Shown here one piece after another: positions 9,148 through 18,294 of a DNA stretch of 64,000 nt. The stretch comes from an uncultured Tenacibaculum sp. GTDB lineage: Bacteria; Bacteroidota; Bacteroidia; Flavobacteriales; Flavobacteriaceae. Numbering within the stretch: the stretch's first letter is position 1; each line of letters begins with the position of its first letter. The notes beneath the pieces were generated by a model, which worked only from the letters and a program-made list of their open reading frames with translations, was not told the origin of the DNA and did not search any database. The DNA is taken from the NCBI RefSeq assembly GCF_947499065.1, contig NZ_CANMMT010000002.1:619313-683312 (forward strand), read 5' to 3'. The position numbers were made by a program, and so were the translations under genes.

Positions 9148-9540
9148 TTCATAACTTTGTATTCCAAACCCAGTAATAACACCTTTTGCTCCTCCTGCAA
9201 TATAACTAACATGCCTAAAATCTTCTCTTGAGTGTACATTAGATATATGCACCTCTATTACAGGAGTTTCAATCCCCTTAACAGCATCTCCTATACCAAC
9301 AGATGTATGTGTATAAGCAGCTGCATTTAAAATAATTCCATCGTATGAAAAACCTACTTCATGCAATTTATTAATAAGCTCTCCTTCTATATTTGACTGA
9401 AAATAATACAATTCTACTTGGTTATATTTTTTCTTCAATCCTTTAAATATATCTTCAAAAGAATTAGATCCATAAATCTCAGGTTCTCGTTTCCCTAACA
9501 AATTTAAGTTAGGCCCATTGATAATAATAAGTTTTTTCAT
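9124..9540 (-). CDS. aroQ: Type II 3-dehydroquinate dehydratase
   Basis: This cytoplasmic shikimate-pathway enzyme converts 3-dehydroquinate to 3-dehydroshikimate through an enolate. The 138 residues carry the type II active site: NGPNLNLLGKREPEIYG with Arg18 and catalytic Tyr23, Asn72 in ILNAAAYTHTS, His98 in IEVHISN and Arg109 in DFRHVS. Length is normal for the dodecameric enzyme. In many Flavobacteriaceae aroQ lies beside xerD, as it nearly does here. The last 24 bp are shared with the convergent DUF4105 gene. Confidence 0.96.
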   Translation of the reverse strand: MKKLIIINGPNLNLLGKREPEIYGSNSFEDIFKGLKKKYNQVELYYFQSNIEGELINKLHEVGFSYDGIILNAAAYTHTSVGIGDAVKGIETPVIEVHISNVHSREDFRHVSYIAGGAKGVITGFGIQSYELAIQSFL

Positions 9541-9587
9541 TGTTAAGTTTTGTGATAAGTAAAAGTACTCTTTTTATTTTCTAAGCA

Positions 9588-9616
9588 TAAAAAAAGGAAG
9601 CTAAAATGCTTCCTTT
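9588..9616 (-). terminator. Intrinsic terminator downstream of the decayed OMP copy
   Basis: The stem AAAGGAAGC / GCTTCCTTT has loop TAAAAT. On the minus strand it is followed by seven T residues. It lies between the gene remnant at 9648-9808 and aroQ, so it would end transcripts from the remnant's promoter. Confidence 0.7.
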
Positions 9617-9647
9617 CTTAAAATTATTATTAATTAATTGGGTTTGA

Positions 9648-9808
9648 TTAAAAATATAAAACAAACCCAGTAAAGTTGTATGAACAATTTCTTCATCAAC
9701 CTTAGTATTACCTTAAATTAACCATTTACCTTTGGCAGTTTAACCATTCCCTTGAATATTCATAGCGAAACCGAATGACATCATAGCAATTACAAGTAAT
9801 TTTTTATA
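9648..9808 (-). pseudogene. Decayed copy of a small outer-membrane beta-barrel protein gene
   Basis: Reading the minus strand from 9808 gives KKLLVIAMMSFGFAMN, very close to the signal peptide of the intact neighbour (KKLLLVAMMAFGMAVN). The expected ATG is changed to TAT, and a stop codon occurs six residues after this stretch. At the other end, in another frame, SYNFTGFVLYF-stop resembles a C-terminal barrel strand ending in Phe. The remnant is 161 bp against 477 bp for the intact gene, so the middle is deleted and the frame shifted. A TAnnTTTG element 20 nt upstream and a terminator downstream remain. The signal-peptide match is strong; the C-terminal match is weaker. Confidence 0.7.
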
Positions 9809-9827
9809 TTTCTTTTTTTATTTTTTA

Positions 9828-9835
9828 CAAAAGTA
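9828..9835 (-). promoter_or_regulatory. -7 element of the decayed OMP copy
   Basis: The minus strand reads TACTTTTG, matching TAnnTTTG, about 20 nt before the lost start codon. The -33 region (a TTG about 15 nt upstream) is poorly spaced. Confidence 0.45.
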
Positions 9836-9871
9836 TACTTTTTCTAAAAACAATAGACTAATTATTTAAAA

Positions 9872-9905
9872 TAAAAAAAGCCTAGTTATCAATATAACTA
9901 GGCTT
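9872..9905 (-). terminator. Intrinsic terminator after the intact OMP gene
   Basis: A perfect 12-bp stem (AAGCCTAGTTAT / ATAACTAGGCTT) with a 4-nt loop is followed on the minus strand by a T-run. It starts about 20 bp after the stop codon of the gene at 9927-10403. Confidence 0.85.
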
Positions 9906-9926
9906 TAATTAACTTAATTTCTTTTA

Positions 9927-10403
9927 TTATAAAGAAAAAGAGTAAACTCCTCCTAAACCAATTTTAGAAACAGTAGCTCCATCAAGACTGATTCCTGAAT
10001 AATCAGCTTGGATAGTGATTTTATCAGTTACTTTATAACCAACTACTGGTCTGTAGTAAAAACCACTTGTTTGACCGTCTTGGTATACTCCAATTCCATA
10101 TCCTAAATCAGCACCTAAAGTGAATTTGTCAGTTACAGAATAACGAGCAGCAGCAGCTAATGGTAAATATCCTAAATCAGCTCCATCTCCATTGAAGTGT
10201 AAGTAAGAAACAGATGGTCCTACTTTAAAATCTTCAGAAACTTTAAATAAGTAGTTTACTTCGATAGCTCCAGCTACATCTAATTTAGCATCTTTAGCAT
10301 CTCCTACAGGTAAACCGATAGTACCACCAACGTTTAATTCAGTTTCTTGTGCGTTAACAGCCATACCAAAAGCCATCATAGCAACTAATAATAATTTTTT
10401 CAT
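9927..10403 (-). CDS. Small outer-membrane beta-barrel protein
   Basis: A 158-residue exported protein. It has a signal peptide with a probable cleavage site after VNA (MKKLLLVAMMAFGMAVNA-QET), then alternating polar/aromatic strands such as FKVGPSVSYLHF, FTLGADLGYGIGVYQ and GFYYRPVVGYKV. It ends in LGGVYSFSL, a Bacteroidota-style final strand. The size fits an eight-stranded barrel of the OmpW/OmpA-like porin-family type. No ligand can be predicted. It has its own promoter and a strong terminator and stands alone. A truncated copy lies just downstream on the same strand, so the locus was once duplicated. Confidence 0.8.
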   Translation of the reverse strand: MKKLLLVAMMAFGMAVNAQETELNVGGTIGLPVGDAKDAKLDVAGAIEVNYLFKVSEDFKVGPSVSYLHFNGDGADLGYLPLAAAARYSVTDKFTLGADLGYGIGVYQDGQTSGFYYRPVVGYKVTDKITIQADYSGISLDGATVSKIGLGGVYSFSL

Positions 10404-10436
10404 AATTTTTAATTTAATTAATTATAATTTCGTCTG

Positions 10437-10444
10437 CAAATTTA
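10437..10444 (-). promoter_or_regulatory. -7 element of the OMP gene
   Basis: The minus strand reads TAAATTTG, a perfect TAnnTTTG match, 33 nt before the ATG. No good -33 TTTG is visible. Confidence 0.5.
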
Positions 10445-10500
10445 GCTCTATTTTTAATCCTGATTATCTTTTTTTAACATAAAAAAAATATAATTTTATA

Positions 10501-11412
10501 ATGAACTGGAAACAAACAACTTACAACTATATAAATTATCTAAAAATAGAAAAAAGTCTCTCTAAAAATACTGTTGACGGCTATTTTAGAGACCTAAAAA
10601 AGCTTATTTTATTCATAAAAACTCTTAAAAATCCCCCATCACCTACAAATATATCCTTGGACATTATTCAACAATTCATTTATGAAGTTAGCAAAACTAT
10701 AAATCCAAGGAGTCAAGCACGACTTATATCTAGTTTGCGCAGTTTTTTCGATTATTTAGTTTTTGAAGATTATAGAAAGGATAATCCTACAGATTTATTA
10801 GAAAGTCCTAATATAGCTAGAAAACTTCCCGACACTCTAGAAAAAGAAGAAATAGACGATTTAATAGCAGCCATTGATTTAAGTCATCCACAAGGAGAAA
10901 GGAACAAAACAATCATAGAAACTATATATAGTTGTGGACTTCGTGTTAGTGAATTGATAAACTTACAGCTTTCTGATTTATTTTTTGATGAAGAATATAT
11001 ACGTATTTTGGGTAAAGGAAATAAATATCGCTTTGTTCCTATTCATATTACTACTATCCAACGTTTGGATTTTTACATAAATAATATACGTTGCGATATA
11101 ACTCCAAAAGTTGAAGATGAAGACACAGTTTTTTTAAACAGACGAGGAAAACGGCTAACTAGGCAAATGATATTTATAATCTTAAAAAACTTAGCTACAA
11201 AAATCAATCTTAAAAAAAATATTGGTCCCCATACTTTACGTCATTCATTTGCTACTTATTTATTAAAAAATGGTGCAGATTTACGAGTAATACAACAATT
11301 ATTAGGACATGAAAGTATTACAACAACAGAAATATACGTACATTTAGATACTAGCTACCTCAAAGAAGTTGTTGAATTACATCACCCTAGAAGTAATCTG
11401 AATTTAAAATAA
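10501..11412 (+). CDS. xerD: Site-specific tyrosine recombinase XerD
   Basis: The 303 residues have the two-domain layout of XerC/XerD: an N-terminal SAM-like core-binding domain (about 1-90) and a catalytic domain (about 105-295). All catalytic residues are present: Arg148 (CGLRVSEL), the beta-hairpin Lys in LGKGNKYR, His244 and Arg247 (HTLRHSF), His270 (LLGHES) and the nucleophile Tyr279 (TEIYVHLD). The role is resolution of chromosome dimers at dif with a partner recombinase. No integron, transposon ends or attachment repeats surround it, and the aroQ neighbourhood is conserved in the family, so it is a housekeeping Xer and not a mobile integrase. Confidence 0.9.
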   Translation: MNWKQTTYNYINYLKIEKSLSKNTVDGYFRDLKKLILFIKTLKNPPSPTNISLDIIQQFIYEVSKTINPRSQARLISSLRSFFDYLVFEDYRKDNPTDLLESPNIARKLPDTLEKEEIDDLIAAIDLSHPQGERNKTIIETIYSCGLRVSELINLQLSDLFFDEEYIRILGKGNKYRFVPIHITTIQRLDFYINNIRCDITPKVEDEDTVFLNRRGKRLTRQMIFIILKNLATKINLKKNIGPHTLRHSFATYLLKNGADLRVIQQLLGHESITTTEIYVHLDTSYLKEVVELHHPRSNLNLK

Positions 11413-11440
11413 GAAAAGGAAAATATCGGATACAAAAAAT

Positions 11441-11534
11441 GGCAAGCTACCTACATCACACTGCTACAACCTAATACCCTTGCTGCGTTCCCGCCCTGGG
11501 GGATTCAAAGGGAGCTAGTTGTGTAGAACTTGCC
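11441..11534 (-). ncRNA. ffs: Signal recognition particle RNA (small bacterial type)
   Basis: On the minus strand the 94-nt element begins GGCAAG and ends CTTGCC, closing one long hairpin. The apical part contains CAGGGCGGGAACGCAGCAAGGG, split here as CAGGGCGGGAACG and CAGCAAGGG. This is the Ffh-binding symmetric and asymmetric loop region with its GGAA-type tetraloop, as in Bacteroidota 4.5S RNAs. A T-rich stretch follows the 3' end. A well-spaced promoter precedes it. The RNA works with Ffh and FtsY in co-translational targeting of membrane proteins. It converges on xerD. Confidence 0.9.
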
Positions 11535-11538
11535 GCTG

Positions 11539-11568
11539 CAAATTTACAGCCTTTTTTGAGAAAAACAA
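11539..11568 (-). promoter_or_regulatory. Promoter of the SRP RNA gene
   Basis: On the minus strand, TTG (11566-11568) and TAAATTTG (11539-11546) are separated by 19 nt, the preferred Bacteroidota -33/-7 arrangement. The -7 element ends four bases before the mature RNA. This is the best-formed promoter I found in the window. Confidence 0.75.
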
Positions 11569-11669
11569 CAAAAAAAAACTAGTATTTTTTGTAACATTTT
11601 TAACTCTTTGAATACTAATGAATTGTTCGATAGATTTTTTTTAATTTAAAATCATCTAAAACAAAATAA

Positions 11670-11677
11670 TATATTTG
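11670..11677 (+). promoter_or_regulatory. -7 element upstream of the DUF4199 gene
   Basis: TATATTTG matches TAnnTTTG, 23 nt before the ATG. The -33 region has only a TTTA at about the right distance. Confidence 0.45.
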
Positions 11678-11699
11678 TTAAACTAACTAAATACAAAAA

Positions 11700-12221
11700 A
11701 TGGAAAAACAAGCAAACAGTAAAGGCATTATTTTAAACTACGGATTATACTTAGGTATTGCAGGAGTTTTTATTCATCTAGTTTTTTATGCAACAGGAAA
11801 CTTAATATCTCTAGGTTGGCTATCTGGTATAATAGGTATTGTAGCTATGATTATCTTAATAGCTTTAGGTATTAAAAAATTCAAAGCAGATAACGGAGGT
11901 CTCTTAACTTTTGGACAGGCATTAAAAGTAGGAGTTGGAATTGCTGTTATAAGTGGAATTATATCTTCTATATACACTTTAGTATTTACTAATATGATTG
12001 ACCCTAGTATTCAAGAACAAGCTCTTGAATTACAAAGACAAGCATGGATAGATAGTGGTTTAAACGAAGATCAGATAGAAGCTTCTGAAGCCATGACTAA
12101 AAAGATGCAGAGTCCTATAATAGCTGTTCCATTCGCTATAATTTTTTCGGCTTTTTTAGGTTTTGTTTTCTCAGCTATTTGTGGTGCTATTATGAAAAAA
12201 ACAGAGGAAAGCGATTATTAA
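11700..12221 (+). CDS. DUF4199 membrane protein
   Basis: A 173-residue inner-membrane protein with four hydrophobic segments (about 13-32, 38-58, 75-100 and 138-163). A polar loop between the third and fourth segments is rich in Glu and Gln (SIQEQALELQRQAW). The pattern, including LTFGQALKVGVGIAVISGIIS, is typical of DUF4199, a family common in Bacteroidota without known function. In this phylum it is often found just upstream of a GT2 glycosyltransferase, as here, and an accessory role in membrane glycoconjugate synthesis is possible but unproven. Confidence 0.8.
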   Translation: MEKQANSKGIILNYGLYLGIAGVFIHLVFYATGNLISLGWLSGIIGIVAMIILIALGIKKFKADNGGLLTFGQALKVGVGIAVISGIISSIYTLVFTNMIDPSIQEQALELQRQAWIDSGLNEDQIEASEAMTKKMQSPIIAVPFAIIFSAFLGFVFSAICGAIMKKTEESDY

Positions 12222-12302
12222 GAAGAGTTTAAGAGGTAATAGTTTAGCTGTTTTAAGAAAGACTTTGTAACTTTACCCTTTTAAATTTTGTAACATATTA
12301 AT

Positions 12303-13259
12303 ATGGATATATCGGTAGTAATACCACTTCTAAACGAAGAAGAATCTTTACAAGAATTACATGATTGGATTGCAAGAGTTATGCAATCCAATCAATTTTT
12401 ATACGAACTTATATTTATTGATGATGGAAGTACTGATACTTCATGGCAAGCAATTCAAGACTTATCATCTAAAAACAAATCAGTTAAGGGAATACGTTTT
12501 CAACGAAACTATGGTAAGTCTCAAGCATTAGATGCTGGTTTTGGATTAGCAGAAGGCGATGTTGTTATTACCATGGATGCCGATTTACAAGATAGTCCTG
12601 ATGAAATTCCTGAATTATATAATCTTATTGTTAAAGAAAATTTTGATTTAATTTCAGGTTGGAAAAAGAAACGTTACGATAATGTTGTAACCAAAAACAT
12701 TCCTTCTAAATTATTCAATTGGGCAGCTCGTAAAACTTCTGGTTTAAAATTACACGATTTTAACTGCGGCTTAAAAGCCTACAAAAAAGACGTTGTAAAA
12801 GCTGTTAAGGTAAGCGGTGAAATGCATCGTTACATACCTGTTTTAGCTAAAAATGAAGGTTTCAATCGTATTGATGAGAAAGTTGTACAACATCAAGCTC
12901 GTAAATATGGTGTAACTAAATTTGGAATGGATCGCTTTATAAATGGCTTTTTAGATTTAATTACCATTTCGTTTTTATCAAAATTTGGAAAAAGACCAAT
13001 GCACTTTTTTGGTCTTTGGGGTAGTTTTATGTTTATTTTTGGTTTTTTCTCTGCCTTTTATATTGGTATGATGAAACTATATAGACTATCCGCTGGAGCA
13101 AAAACTATTCTAGTAACTAATAATCCTTGGTTTTATATAGCGCTTACTTCAATGATTTTAGGTACCTTGTTGTTTCTAGCAGGATTCTTAGGTGAATTAA
13201 TCATCAAAAGTAGTCCTCAACAAAAACACTACTCTATTAAAGAGAAATTGAATTTTTAA
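12303..13259 (+). CDS. GT2-family membrane glycosyltransferase (polyprenyl-phosphate sugar transferase type)
   Basis: The 318 residues start with the GT-A fold: ISVVIPLLNEEESL, the nucleotide-binding FIDDGSTDTSW, and the metal-binding MDADLQDSPDEIPEL (about 92-106). Two C-terminal membrane helices follow (about 240-262 and 278-305). This arrangement is that of DPM1/GtrB/ArnC-like enzymes that load a sugar onto undecaprenyl phosphate at the cytoplasmic face. The sugar is unknown. The gene lies between DUF4199 and a phosphosugar mutase, which suggests a shared role in envelope glycan precursors. Confidence 0.85.
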   Translation: MDISVVIPLLNEEESLQELHDWIARVMQSNQFLYELIFIDDGSTDTSWQAIQDLSSKNKSVKGIRFQRNYGKSQALDAGFGLAEGDVVITMDADLQDSPDEIPELYNLIVKENFDLISGWKKKRYDNVVTKNIPSKLFNWAARKTSGLKLHDFNCGLKAYKKDVVKAVKVSGEMHRYIPVLAKNEGFNRIDEKVVQHQARKYGVTKFGMDRFINGFLDLITISFLSKFGKRPMHFFGLWGSFMFIFGFFSAFYIGMMKLYRLSAGAKTILVTNNPWFYIALTSMILGTLLFLAGFLGELIIKSSPQQKHYSIKEKLNF

Positions 13260-13264
13260 ACCCG

Positions 13265-13272
13265 TACCTTTG
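13265..13272 (+). promoter_or_regulatory. -7 element of the phosphosugar mutase gene
   Basis: TACCTTTG matches TAnnTTTG, 19 nt before the ATG. No convincing -33 element is seen. Confidence 0.45.
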
Positions 13273-13291
13273 TACGTTTTTATTTTTACAC

Positions 13292-15001
13292 ATGGAAGAG
13301 ATCTTAAACAAAGCAAAATTATGGTTGTCTGATTCTTTTGATTCAGAAACTAATGAAGAAATTCAACAATTAATCGATACTAACTCTGATGATTTGGCTG
13401 ATCGATTTTATAAAAATTTAGAATTTGGTACTGGTGGAATGCGCGGTGTTGTTGGAGCAGGAACCAATAGAATTAATAAATATACCTTAGGTAAAGCTAC
13501 TCAAGGTTTAAGTAACTACTTACATAAAGTATTTCCTAATAAAGATTTAAAAGTAGCTATTGGCTACGACTGTCGTCATGATAGTAAATGGTTAGCTAAA
13601 GTTGTTGCTGATGTATTATCTGCCAATAATATTAGTGTAGTTCTTTTTGAAGACCTACGCCCTACTCCAGAATTATCTTTTGCAGTAAACCATTTAGGTT
13701 GTGATGTTGGAATTGTATTAACTGCCTCTCACAATCCACCTGAATATAATGGGTATAAAGTATATTGGACAGATGGTGGTCAAATCGTACCTCCAGAAGA
13801 TAAAGGGATTATTGATGAAGTGAACTCTTTAGAATTTACTGACATTAATTTTAACGCTAAAGAAGAGCTTATTTCAACTATAGGAAGCGAAGTAGACGAA
13901 GCTTTTTGGGATGCCTCTATCAAAAATGGTACTTTTAATATCAAAGGTCGTGAAGATTTAAAAATTGTATTTACTTCATTACATGGAACTTCTATTAAAT
14001 TAATTCCTGAAGTATTAAAACGTGCTGGATATACACAAGTTCATATTGTTGAAGAACAAGCTGAGCCTAATGGTAGTTTCCCTACAGTAAAATCGCCTAA
14101 TCCAGAAGAGCCTGAAGCATTACAAATGGCTGTTGACTTAGCAAATAAAATTGGAGCTGACATTGTTTTAGGAACCGACCCTGATTCTGATAGAATTGGT
14201 ATTGCTGTTCGTGATACAGAAGGAAAAATGAAATTATTAAACGGAAATCAAACTATGAGTATGATGACCGATTTCTTAATTAACGACTGGAAAAAACAAG
14301 GTAAATTAAACGGGAACCAATTTATAGGCTCAACTATTGTATCTACTAATTTAGTTAATGAAATTGCCGATTCTTATGATGTAGAAACTAAAGTTGGACT
14401 GACTGGTTTCAAATGGATTGCTAAAATGATTAAAGACTTCCCTACTCTAGATTTTATAGGTGGTGGAGAAGAAAGTTTTGGGTATATGGTTGGTGACTTT
14501 GTTCGCGATAAAGATGCTGTTACTTCAGCTTTGTTAGCTTGTGAAATTGCTGCCGATGCTAAAGCAAGCAATAGTTCTTTTTACGAAGAATTATTAAGTC
14601 TTTATACACGTCATAACTTTTACAAGGAACATTTAATTTCTATTGTTAAAAAAGGTATGGATGGCGCAGAACAAATCAAACAAATGATGATTGATTTACG
14701 TAACAATCCTATTAAGGAGATAGATAACTCTAAAGTATCATATGTTTACGATTATCAATCTTCTATTAAAAGAAATTTAATTACAGGTGAAGAAACAACT
14801 ATTGATGTTCCTAAATCTAATGTATTGATTTATCATACAGAAGATGGTACTAAAATAGCGGCTCGTCCTAGTGGGACAGAACCAAAAATTAAGTTTTATT
14901 TCAGTGTAAAAGCAGCATTAGATTCAATTGAAAATGCTCAAGAAACTGAAAACAAATTAGATATTAAAATTCAACGAATTATTAAAGAATTAAATTTATA
15001 A
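13292..15001 (+). CDS. Phosphoglucomutase/phosphomannomutase family protein
   Basis: A 569-residue alpha-D-phosphohexomutase of the longer PgcA/PGM2 type. The four active-site loops are visible: phosphoserine TASHNPPEYNGYKVY, Mg-binding GTDPDSDRIG, sugar-binding GGGEESFGYM, and phosphate-binding RPSGTEPKIKFYF near residue 530. The enzyme interconverts hexose 1- and 6-phosphates, supplying nucleotide-sugar synthesis or glycogen turnover. Whether glucose, mannose or pentose phosphates are preferred cannot be told from sequence. Its stop overlaps the ABC exporter start by one base, indicating coupled translation. Confidence 0.92.
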   Translation: MEEILNKAKLWLSDSFDSETNEEIQQLIDTNSDDLADRFYKNLEFGTGGMRGVVGAGTNRINKYTLGKATQGLSNYLHKVFPNKDLKVAIGYDCRHDSKWLAKVVADVLSANNISVVLFEDLRPTPELSFAVNHLGCDVGIVLTASHNPPEYNGYKVYWTDGGQIVPPEDKGIIDEVNSLEFTDINFNAKEELISTIGSEVDEAFWDASIKNGTFNIKGREDLKIVFTSLHGTSIKLIPEVLKRAGYTQVHIVEEQAEPNGSFPTVKSPNPEEPEALQMAVDLANKIGADIVLGTDPDSDRIGIAVRDTEGKMKLLNGNQTMSMMTDFLINDWKKQGKLNGNQFIGSTIVSTNLVNEIADSYDVETKVGLTGFKWIAKMIKDFPTLDFIGGGEESFGYMVGDFVRDKDAVTSALLACEIAADAKASNSSFYEELLSLYTRHNFYKEHLISIVKKGMDGAEQIKQMMIDLRNNPIKEIDNSKVSYVYDYQSSIKRNLITGEETTIDVPKSNVLIYHTEDGTKIAARPSGTEPKIKFYFSVKAALDSIENAQETENKLDIKIQRIIKELNL

Positions 15002-16830
15002 TGGGGTATTTTAAAGATATTTTAAAATATGAAAAAAAATACAGAAAGTTTACCGTTTTAAATATTGTATTCAATATTTTTTACGCGCTTTTTAATGTAC
15101 TTTCTGTGTTAGCATTTATTCCTGTATTGAATATTCTTTTTGGCAAAGAAGAAAAGGTTAATATAAAACCTGAATATGAAGGAATAACTCATCTTGGTAG
15201 TTATGCTGAAAGTAGTTTTAATTACTTTATTTCTCAAAAAATAATTAATGATGGTGAGATTAATGTTTTATTTTTTATATGCATGTTATCACTCTCGCTT
15301 TTCTTTCTAAAAAACTTTTTTAGGTATTTAGCATCCTATTCGATAACATTTTTAAGAACCGGTGTAGTTAAAGATTTACGAGATAAATTATATAATAAAC
15401 TTGTAGAGCTTCCTATATCATATTTTACAGAGAAAAGAAAAGGTGATATTATTGCCAGAATGACTTCTGATGTTCAAGAAATAGAAATTTCAATGCTTAC
15501 ATCTATTGAAGCAATTGTAAGAGAACCTCTTACTGTTATCATTGCTATTTCAATAATGATTTCAATGAGTGTTAAATTAACTTTATTTGTTTTTATTTTA
15601 CTTCCAGTTTCTGGATTTATAATCTCTTCTATTAGTAAAAAACTAAAAGCTAGTTCTTTAAAAGCTCAAAAAGAAACAGGTACGTTTTTATCATTTATAG
15701 AAGAAACATTAACAGGGTTAAGGGTTATTAAAGGTTTTAATGCAGAAAATGTAATTCGAAATAAGTTCTTTGATTCTACTCAGAGATTTAGAAAATTAAT
15801 GACTAGTGTTTTTCATAGACAAACATTAGCTTCACCAATGAGTGAATTTTTAGGTTCTGCAACTATTATAGCCATTTTGTGGTATGGAGGAAGTGAAGTT
15901 ATAAACAAAACTAGCGATTTAGAACCTAGTAAGTTTTTAGCTTATATCCTTTTATTTTATACTGTTTTAAATCCTATAAAATTGATTACAACGGCATATT
16001 ACAACATCCAAAAAGGAGAAGCTTCAGCGGAGAGAATTATGCATATTTTAAATACAGAAAACAATATAAAAGATAAAAAGAATGCTATTATAAAGGAAAA
16101 CTTCGAAAATGAAATTTCATTTAATAACATTTCTTTTAAGTATAAAGACGAATATGTTTTAAGAGACTTTTCGCTAACAATTCCTAAAGGAGAAACAGTT
16201 GCCTTAGTTGGACAATCTGGAAGTGGAAAATCTACATTAGCAAACTTAATTACTCGTTTTTATGATGTAAACAAAGGAGATATTACTATTGATGGAGAGA
16301 ACATCAAGGATATTTCTAAAAAATCTTTAAGAGATTTAATGGGTATTGTAACGCAAGATTCTATTCTTTTTAACGATACTATTGCTAATAACTTAAAATT
16401 AGGAAACGAAAATGCCTCTGAAAAAGAAATTAGAGAAGCTTCTGATATTGCCAATGCTTATGAGTTTATAAAAGATTTACCTGAGCAATTTGAAACCAAT
16501 ATTGGTGATAGCGGTAATATGCTTTCAGGTGGTCAAAAACAACGTTTATCTATAGCTAGGGCGGTTTTAAAGAACCCACCTATCATGGTATTAGATGAAG
16601 CTACATCTGCTTTAGATACAGAATCCGAACAATTAGTTCAAGCTGCTTTAGAAAAGATGATGGAAAACAGAACTTCTTTAGTTATTGCCCATAGATTATC
16701 AACTATACAAAAAGCCGATAACATTGTCGTTTTAAGAAAAGGACAAATTGTTGAACAAGGAAAACATGAAGAATTACTAAACAAAAAAGGTGAATACTTT
16801 AAACTTGTTTCAATGCAATCATTATCATAA
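15001..16830 (+). CDS. MsbA-like ABC exporter, fused permease and ATPase
   Basis: A 609-residue half-transporter. An N-terminal six-helix type IV ABC membrane domain (about 15-330) is followed by an ATPase domain with Walker A GQSGSGKST (about 405), signature LSGGQKQR, Walker B IMVLDEATSALD and switch His in AHRLSTI. Homodimers of this type flip lipid A-core (MsbA) or other lipids and drugs. The sequence alone does not separate MsbA from multidrug exporters, but the sugar-metabolism neighbours and lack of another candidate nearby favour a lipid or glycolipid substrate. A shared terminator separates it from cca. Confidence 0.87.
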   Translation: MGYFKDILKYEKKYRKFTVLNIVFNIFYALFNVLSVLAFIPVLNILFGKEEKVNIKPEYEGITHLGSYAESSFNYFISQKIINDGEINVLFFICMLSLSLFFLKNFFRYLASYSITFLRTGVVKDLRDKLYNKLVELPISYFTEKRKGDIIARMTSDVQEIEISMLTSIEAIVREPLTVIIAISIMISMSVKLTLFVFILLPVSGFIISSISKKLKASSLKAQKETGTFLSFIEETLTGLRVIKGFNAENVIRNKFFDSTQRFRKLMTSVFHRQTLASPMSEFLGSATIIAILWYGGSEVINKTSDLEPSKFLAYILLFYTVLNPIKLITTAYYNIQKGEASAERIMHILNTENNIKDKKNAIIKENFENEISFNNISFKYKDEYVLRDFSLTIPKGETVALVGQSGSGKSTLANLITRFYDVNKGDITIDGENIKDISKKSLRDLMGIVTQDSILFNDTIANNLKLGNENASEKEIREASDIANAYEFIKDLPEQFETNIGDSGNMLSGGQKQRLSIARAVLKNPPIMVLDEATSALDTESEQLVQAALEKMMENRTSLVIAHRLSTIQKADNIVVLRKGQIVEQGKHEELLNKKGEYFKLVSMQSLS

Positions 16831-16832
16831 AT

Positions 16833-16868
16833 AAAAAAAGAGAAGTTTTAAAACTTCTCTTTTTTTTA
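16833..16868. terminator. Bidirectional terminator between the ABC exporter and cca
   Basis: The stem AGAGAAGTTT / AAACTTCTCT is flanked by A-run and T-run, so it can end transcription from both convergent genes. Confidence 0.85.
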
Positions 16869-18290
16869 TATCTTTAATTCTAATCCTAACTTCTTACCTT
16901 TTTCTATCATAAATTCATATGACGCTTCATGTTCATTAGGGATTTTACCATCTAAAATAGCTTCTTTTATAGCTTCTTTTATTTGTCCTATTTCTCTACA
17001 TGGAGTTAAATCGAAAGCTTTCATTATTTCTTCTCCAGTAATAGGTGGTTGGAAATTACGAATTCTATCACGTTCTTCAACTTCTTTTATTTTGATACGA
17101 ACTAATTCAAAATTCTTATGATAACGTTTAAACTTCTTAGGGTTTTTAGTAGTAATATCTGCCTCACATAAAGTCATTAACGAATCTACGTCGTCACCTG
17201 CATCAAAAACTAAACGACGCACAGCAGAATCTGTTACTTCACTAGCTAAAACAATAGGTCGAGAACTTAATAACACCATCTTTTGAACAAACTTCATTTT
17301 GTTATTCAATGGCATTTTTAAACGTTTAAAAAGTTTATAAACCATTTTAGAACCTACAAATTCATGCGCATGAAATGTCCATCCTTGTTTTTTGTGGTAA
17401 CGTTTAGTTGGAGCTTTTCCTATATCGTGCAACAAAGCTGCCCAACGTAACCAAACATCATCTGTATTCTCAGAAATATTATCAACAACCTCTAATGAAT
17501 GATAAAAATTATCTTTATGCTTTTGACCTTCAATCTCCTCTACTCCTTTTAAAGCAACCAATTCAGGCATTATTTTCTGCAATAAATTTGTTTTTTCTAA
17601 AAGCAAGAAACCAATAGAAGGTTTTGGTGATTCTAATATTTTGTTTAACTCTACAACTATTCGTTCTCTTGTAATAATATCAATTCGAGAAGCATTTTTT
17701 GTTATGGCATCCAATGATCTTTTTTCAATCGTAAAATTTAATTGCGTTGCAAAACGAATTGCTCGCATCATACGTAAAGGATCGTCAGAATATGTAATAT
17801 CTGGATCTAAAGGAGTTCTTATAATTTTTGATTCTAAATCAGTAATACCTGCAAAAGGGTCTAATAATAAACCAAAAGAATCTTTATTTAAACTTAAAGC
17901 TAATGCATTTATGGTAAAGTCTCTTCTATTTTGATCATCTTGAAGCGTTCCTGCTTCAACTTCAGGATTTCTACTATCTTCTTTGTAAGATTCTTTCCTA
18001 GCTCCAACAAATTCTATTTCAGTGTCTTTATAACGTAACATTGCTGTTCCATACGTTTTAAAAACTTGTACTTTAGGCGTATTAGGTAATAAAGAAGCTA
18101 CTTTTTTTGCTAACTCAATTCCGCTTCCTACAGTAACAACATCTATATCTTTAGCATCTCCTCTTTTTAAAATAAAATCGCGAACAAAACCTCCAATTAC
18201 ATAACTTTTTAATTGTAGTTCTTCAGTTGCTTTTGATATATATTGAAATATTTCAGCAGTAATTGCTTCTTTATAATATTGCTGTTGCAT
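16866..18290 (-). CDS. cca: CCA tRNA nucleotidyltransferase with HD domain
   Basis: The 474-residue class II nucleotidyltransferase adds or repairs the 3' CCA end of tRNA. Seen in order: GGFVRDFIL and the catalytic pair DIDVVT (about 36-64), the ribose-recognition [13 protein letters not shown], the head/neck region with [11 protein letters not shown], and an HD domain with [11 protein letters not shown] (about 285) giving likely phosphohydrolase activity. The start codon is 4 bp from the end of the threonylcarbamoyl-AMP synthase gene, so both tRNA-modification genes form an operon. Confidence 0.93.
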   Translation of the reverse strand: MQQQYYKEAITAEIFQYISKATEELQLKSYVIGGFVRDFILKRGDAKDIDVVTVGSGIELAKKVASLLPNTPKVQVFKTYGTAMLRYKDTEIEFVGARKESYKEDSRNPEVEAGTLQDDQNRRDFTINALALSLNKDSFGLLLDPFAGITDLESKIIRTPLDPDITYSDDPLRMMRAIRFATQLNFTIEKRSLDAITKNASRIDIITRERIVVELNKILESPKPSIGFLLLEKTNLLQKIMPELVALKGVEEIEGQKHKDNFYHSLEVVDNISENTDDVWLRWAALLHDIGKAPTKRYHKKQGWTFHAHEFVGSKMVYKLFKRLKMPLNNKMKFVQKMVLLSSRPIVLASEVTDSAVRRLVFDAGDDVDSLMTLCEADITTKNPKKFKRYHKNFELVRIKIKEVEERDRIRNFQPPITGEEIMKAFDLTPCREIGQIKEAIKEAILDGKIPNEHEASYEFMIEKGKKLGLELKI

Positions 18291-18294
18291 GTAT

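Noticed and set aside
10501..11412. xerD as integrase of a mobile element
   Set aside because: No flanking attachment repeats, cargo genes or transposition genes; the sequence and the aroQ neighbourhood fit a housekeeping Xer recombinase.
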